Positions 5,679-8,718 of a stretch of 8,718 nt of DNA are shown piece by piece. The stretch covers positions 1 to 8,718 of the forward strand of contig CAYUEL010000090.1 in NCBI GenBank assembly GCA_964443025.1. The letters run 5' to 3'. How positions within the stretch are numbered: position 1 is the first letter of the stretch; every line of letters begins with the position of its first letter. Under the pieces are notes generated by a model. It made no database searches, had not been told where the DNA came from, and saw only the letters and a program-made list of their open reading frames with translations. The DNA is from JAJFKJ01 sp964443025. Lineage in GTDB: Bacteria; Pseudomonadota; Gammaproteobacteria; JABCZS01. The translations under genes and the position numbers were made by a program.

Positions 5679-7484
5679 TCACTCCGCTGTTTCCGTTGCA
5701 ATAGGTTTACGCACACGTATGTTCAATTCTTTCAATTGCGCTTCATCCACAGGTGATGGCGCATTTGTTAAAGGACATTGTGCCGTTTGTGTTTTTGGAA
5801 ACGCAATAACATCACGAATGGATTCACCACCCACCATTAACATCACCAAACGATCCAAACCAAATGCGATCCCACCATGTGGCGGACATCCATATTTTAA
5901 CGCTGATAACAAATGTGCAAAGCGTTCATTGGCCTCGATTGCGCCCATTGATAACAATTCAAACACGGCTTCTTGCATCGCCATGTTGTTAATACGAATC
6001 GAACCACCGCCAATTTCAAAACCATTTAACACCATGTCATACGCGCGCGACAATGCTTTTCCAGGCGCACGTTTCAACTCTTCAGGTGTTACATCTTTTG
6101 GCGCCGTAAACGGATGATGTAAAGGATCCCAAATGCCTGAAATAGGATCTTGCTCAAACATGGGAAAATCAACGACCCACAAGGGCGCCCATTTGCCGCG
6201 CAACATTTGCTTGTCTGTCGCAATCTTTTGTCGCAACATTCCCAATGTTTCATTCACGATTTTAGTTTTATCTGAGCCAAAGAAAATTAAATCGCCATTC
6301 TTAGCGCCCGTGCGTTCCAACACTGCATTAATGGCCGCTTCATTTAAAAACTTAAGTATCGGTGACTGCAATCCTTCGGTACCTTTTGCCATATCATTGA
6401 CTTTGATATACGCTAATCCTTTAGCACCAAACTGCCCTACAAAATGCGTGTAATCATCGATATCTTTACGTGATAATAATTCACCACCATTCGGAATTCT
6501 CATCGCAGCCACACGACCGCCTTCATCGTTCGCAGGACCTGAAAATACTTTGAAGTCAACGTTACACATTACATCTTTCAAATCCACAATTTCAAGTGGA
6601 TTACGCATATCCGGTTTATCAGAACCGTAACGAAACATCGCTTCATGGTACGTCATGCGTGGAAATGGCTTCGGAAGTTCGATCTGTAATAATGCTTTAA
6701 AACAATCGCGAATCATATTTTCCATCAGTGACATGATATCTTCTTCATCCATAAAGGATGTTTCAATATCTAATTGCGTGAATTCAGGTTGACGATCTGC
6801 ACGCAAATCTTCGTCGCGGAAACAACGTACGATTTGATAATAACGATCAAAACCTGCCACCATCAATAATTGCTTAAATATTTGCGGTGATTGCGGTAAT
6901 GCAAAAAATTCACCGGGATGTGTTCGACTGGGCACTAAATAATCACGCGCACCTTCGGGTGTGGCACGTGTTAATACCGGTGTTTCGATATCCAGAAAAC
7001 CTTGTGCATCCAAATATTCACGAAAGAAATGCGCGGCTTTATGACGAAGTTTCATGCGCTGTGCCATTTCAGGACGTCGTAAATCAATGTAACGGTATTT
7101 GAGGCGAACATCTTCGCCCACTTGAATATAGGCATCTAATGGGAAAGGCGGTGTTTCCGAGCTATTAAGCACTTTTACAGTTTGCGTTTCTACCTCAATT
7201 TCGCCCGTGGCAAGATCCAGATTGACCGTCCCATCAGGTCGACGACGTACCTTGCCTGTAACCTGTAACACATATTCGCTGCGTACACGTTCCGCCACGG
7301 CAAACGCTTCCCGCTGTTCAGGATTGACCACTACTTGAACCAGCCCTTCACGATCACGTAGATCGAGGAATATCACACCCCCATGGTCACGGCGCCGATG
7401 CACCCAACCACATAAAGTTACGGTTTGTCCCAGATGAGCTGTGGTGATAGCACCACAATAGTCAGTTCGCATTGCTGTTTTCAT
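5679..7484 (-). CDS. aspS: aspartyl-tRNA synthetase, bacterial type, probably non-discriminating (Asp/Asn)
   Basis: This class IIb synthetase attaches aspartate to tRNA; its 601 residues fit the bacterial type. In order: N-terminal OB anticodon-binding domain (about 5-112, with CGWVHRRRDHGGVIFLDLRDREG); class II core with the ETPVLTRATPEGARDYLVPSR region (about 167-187); motif 2 FRDEDLRADRQPEFTQ (about 222-237); the bacterial GAD insertion (about 290-430); and motif 3 GGIAFGLDRL (about 537-546). His34 and Gly85 (His30 and Gly81 counted from the MRTDYCG methionine) match the pair that I recall marking non-discriminating AspRS in Pseudomonas, where E. coli has Leu30. Such an enzyme also makes Asp-tRNA(Asn), which GatCAB then amidates. 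The ATG at 7484 has AGAGG 8 bases upstream; the second Met (7472) has none. Confidence 0.97.
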   Translation of the reverse strand: MKTAMRTDYCGAITTAHLGQTVTLCGWVHRRRDHGGVIFLDLRDREGLVQVVVNPEQREAFAVAERVRSEYVLQVTGKVRRRPDGTVNLDLATGEIEVETQTVKVLNSSETPPFPLDAYIQVGEDVRLKYRYIDLRRPEMAQRMKLRHKAAHFFREYLDAQGFLDIETPVLTRATPEGARDYLVPSRTHPGEFFALPQSPQIFKQLLMVAGFDRYYQIVRCFRDEDLRADRQPEFTQLDIETSFMDEEDIMSLMENMIRDCFKALLQIELPKPFPRMTYHEAMFRYGSDKPDMRNPLEIVDLKDVMCNVDFKVFSGPANDEGGRVAAMRIPNGGELLSRKDIDDYTHFVGQFGAKGLAYIKVNDMAKGTEGLQSPILKFLNEAAINAVLERTGAKNGDLIFFGSDKTKIVNETLGMLRQKIATDKQMLRGKWAPLWVVDFPMFEQDPISGIWDPLHHPFTAPKDVTPEELKRAPGKALSRAYDMVLNGFEIGGGSIRINNMAMQEAVFELLSMGAIEANERFAHLLSALKYGCPPHGGIAFGLDRLVMLMVGGESIRDVIAFPKTQTAQCPLTNAPSPVDEAQLKELNIRVRKPIATETAE

Positions 7485-7511
7485 ATACCTCGCCTCTGTC
7501 GTAGAGCGAAC

Positions 7512-7520
7512 AGTATATCA
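7512..7520 (-). promoter_or_regulatory. candidate extended -10 promoter for aspS
   Basis: In the 49-base gap between acyP and aspS the minus strand reads TGATATACT (7520-7512), an extended -10 (TG, one base, TATACT). The -35 at 17 bases is weak, as such promoters tolerate. Initiation near 7505 would give a leader of about 20 bases before the aspS ATG, which holds the ribosome site. Confidence 0.45.
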
Positions 7521-7533
7521 AAAACCTTAAACC

Positions 7534-7815
7534 TTATACTACCTGAAAGCCATTAAAGTCTTCGGGTTTTTCCAGTTGGGTAGGTTCGGCCTCCACCCGC
7601 GTAACCTTAGCCGTTGCCGGACCCTCCCATAGCCAACGCTCGAATTCCACTAGTTTTGCGCTATCCCCACAAGCCACTGCGCTCACACTTCCATCCGGTT
7701 CATTACGCACCCAACCTGTTAAACCTAACTTATTAGCCTGTTTTTGCGTATTCGCGCGATAAAAAACACCCTGTACGATTCCTTGAATATTGTACCGATA
7801 ACAGATTTTACTCAT
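7534..7815 (-). CDS. acyP: acylphosphatase
   Basis: Acylphosphatase is a small cytosolic enzyme that hydrolyses acyl phosphates to carboxylate and phosphate. The 93-residue product has the usual single-domain length. Its phosphate-binding loop is IVQGVFYR, with the catalytic arginine at residue 20. GLTGWVRNEPDGSV carries the catalytic asparagine at residue 38. Both are intact, as is the closing GFQVV. Two starts are possible: ATG at 7815 (chosen) or GTG at 7818, which is nearer the GAGGG at 7830-7826 (7 bases, against 10 for ATG). The ATG overlaps the yihY stop by 8 bases as ATGAGTAA, the same overlap seen between yebC and ruvC. The physiological substrate is not known for most bacterial members. 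The link to yihY and aspS appears positional only. Confidence 0.95.
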   Translation of the reverse strand: MSKICYRYNIQGIVQGVFYRANTQKQANKLGLTGWVRNEPDGSVSAVACGDSAKLVEFERWLWEGPATAKVTRVEAEPTQLEKPEDFNGFQVV

Positions 7816-8623
7816 CACTTATATTCCCTCGAACGGTCATTTCACGGGTGATTGTACAACAATACAGTACAATAGCCCACGAAAGGTATAACCATAAAAT
7901 TAAAATAGGTAACACGGATAAAGCACCATAAATGATTTCATAGGCATGAAAATAAGCAAGATAAACAGCGAACAATTGTTTCATGGCTTCAAATAAAACG
8001 GAACCTACTAATGCGCCCCAAAGTGCTGGAACAATGGGTACATAACCATTAGGAACCACTTTATAAAGTAATAAGAATCCAAAATAAGTCGCTAACGTTG
8101 GCATCAGAATTTGTTTAAATTGCGCTAAGTGTCCGAATAAAAAACCAGAAAGCACAAAACTTAAAGCGATAAATAAGGGAAATAATACAATGATCGCAAT
8201 ATGTTTTAACATACGTCGCCACCAGGGATGTTTATCAGCACCATAATGCCAAATATAATTAATACTCAATTCTAAATTGATAATTAAAAAAATGGCCGTG
8301 ATAAACAAAAAAATCAAACCAAATTTCGTTAAATCATTAGCTTGTTTCGCAAAATAATCCAGCTGTTTCTCGATTGTTTCACTGGTATCAGGTACAAAAT
8401 TGCTGAAGATAAAATCTTGCAACTGTTCAATCACGCCTGAAAACATAGGTAATAATTGCACCAATGCTAAAGCAATCGCCATCATTGGGACCATCGCTAA
8501 GAGTGTTGACATGGTTAAACTAGAAGCGCAACGACTAATATTCTCATTCCAAAAAGCTTTCCCCGCCCTAACGAAGATAGGCCATTTCATGGGTCGATAA
8601 ATTTGTTTTGTCATGTTACTCAT
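7808..8623 (-). CDS. YihY/BrkB family inner-membrane protein
   Basis: This encodes 271 residues, typical of the YihY/UPF0761 (BrkB-like) group once misnamed ribonuclease BN. Six hydrophobic segments are visible at about 34-58, 101-120, 141-165, 172-190, 198-222 and 232-256. Family-type features are the N-terminal helix AGKAFWNENISRCASSLTMS, the INLELSINYIW stretch after the second segment, PNGYVPIVPALWGALVG between the fourth and fifth, and IYGALSVLPILILWLYLSW in the last. There is no nuclease motif; the molecular function is not settled. The start at ATG 8623 has no clear ribosome site, nor does the Met at 8614, so the start is uncertain by a few codons. It is the first gene of the minus-strand run and diverges from the next gene across 52 bases. 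Confidence 0.88.
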   Translation of the reverse strand: MSNMTKQIYRPMKWPIFVRAGKAFWNENISRCASSLTMSTLLAMVPMMAIALALVQLLPMFSGVIEQLQDFIFSNFVPDTSETIEKQLDYFAKQANDLTKFGLIFLFITAIFLIINLELSINYIWHYGADKHPWWRRMLKHIAIIVLFPLFIALSFVLSGFLFGHLAQFKQILMPTLATYFGFLLLYKVVPNGYVPIVPALWGALVGSVLFEAMKQLFAVYLAYFHAYEIIYGALSVLPILILWLYLSWAIVLYCCTITREMTVRGNISDE

Positions 8624-8675
8624 TGTATATTGATGTTAGCATACCGATTAATCACTTTCCTGATGGAGACATGTC

Positions 8676-8718
8676 ATGCTTGAAATCCTTGTCTTATTTT
8701 ATTCTCGATATGGTGCGG
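8676..8718 (+). CDS. N-terminus of a flavodoxin-like protein, probably WrbA-type NAD(P)H:quinone oxidoreductase (partial)
   Basis: Only 14 codons are inside the window: MLEILVLFYSRYGA. A short beta strand followed by YSRYG is the FMN-phosphate loop opening of flavodoxin folds and closely resembles the start of WrbA, which reduces quinones by two electrons with FMN. GGAG at 8665-8668 lies 7 bases before the ATG. Another ATG at 8671 is in a different frame and too close to the ribosome site. The gene is divergent from yihY. So little is visible that another flavodoxin-family protein cannot be excluded. Confidence 0.6.
   Translation, partial: MLEILVLFYSRYGA

Noticed and set aside
5719..6117. 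Long plus-strand open frames opposite aspS and ruvB
   Set aside because: They are antisense shadows of well-conserved genes and lack ribosome sites or recognisable domains.
7518..7535. Short direct repeat AACCTTA x2 downstream of acyP
   Set aside because: Too short to separate from chance, and no associated structure was seen.
1..8718. CRISPR array, prophage, transposase or integrase
   Set aside because: No spaced repeats, no transposase or integrase motif, and no tRNA attachment site are present in the window.

Overview
This window is chromosomal DNA from a gammaproteobacterium of roughly 40% G+C (estimated by eye). The order aspS-yebC-ruvC-ruvA-ruvB-tolQ-tolR, all on the minus strand, is the arrangement I recall from Pseudomonas and the Legionellales. 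The low G+C, the extra genes and the AspRS type fit a Legionellales-like lineage (Legionella, Coxiella, Aquicella, Berkiella and relatives) best. That placement is inference, not proof.

Transcription of the core cluster runs right to left. From the right: yihY (inner-membrane protein, 8623-7808), acyP (acylphosphatase, start overlapping the yihY stop), aspS (aspartyl-tRNA synthetase, probably non-discriminating), yebC, and ruvC (start overlapping the yebC stop). Next come a small coiled-coil membrane protein gene of the DUF1640/CCDC90 type with its own candidate promoter, ruvA, an inserted segment, ruvB, tolQ (4-base overlap with ruvB), and tolR, which runs off the left edge. At the far right a divergent plus-strand gene begins that looks like a WrbA-type flavodoxin quinone oxidoreductase. 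No stretch of 300 bases or more lacks a gene.

The unusual part is 2049-3471. The ruvA-ruvB pair is split by a plus-strand gene for an unrecognised 373-residue membrane protein. That gene has a strong sigma70-like promoter and ribosome binding site, and it is bracketed by two direct copies of a palindromic element of about 90 bp. Each copy can be drawn as a cloverleaf: an outer stem and three arms that meet with no unpaired base, i.e. a four-way junction. Between copies, two base pairs of one arm have changed on both sides so that pairing is kept. The gene plus repeats looks like a cassette or relic of insertion that separates ruvB-tolQR from ruvA. ruvB therefore probably needs its own promoter; a perfect TATAAT lies just upstream of repeat copy A on the minus strand.

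Functionally, RuvA, RuvB and RuvC branch-migrate and resolve Holliday junctions. AspRS and YebC serve translation. TolQ and TolR are the energised motor of the Tol-Pal envelope system. YihY and the two extra proteins sit in, or are predicted to sit in, the inner membrane.
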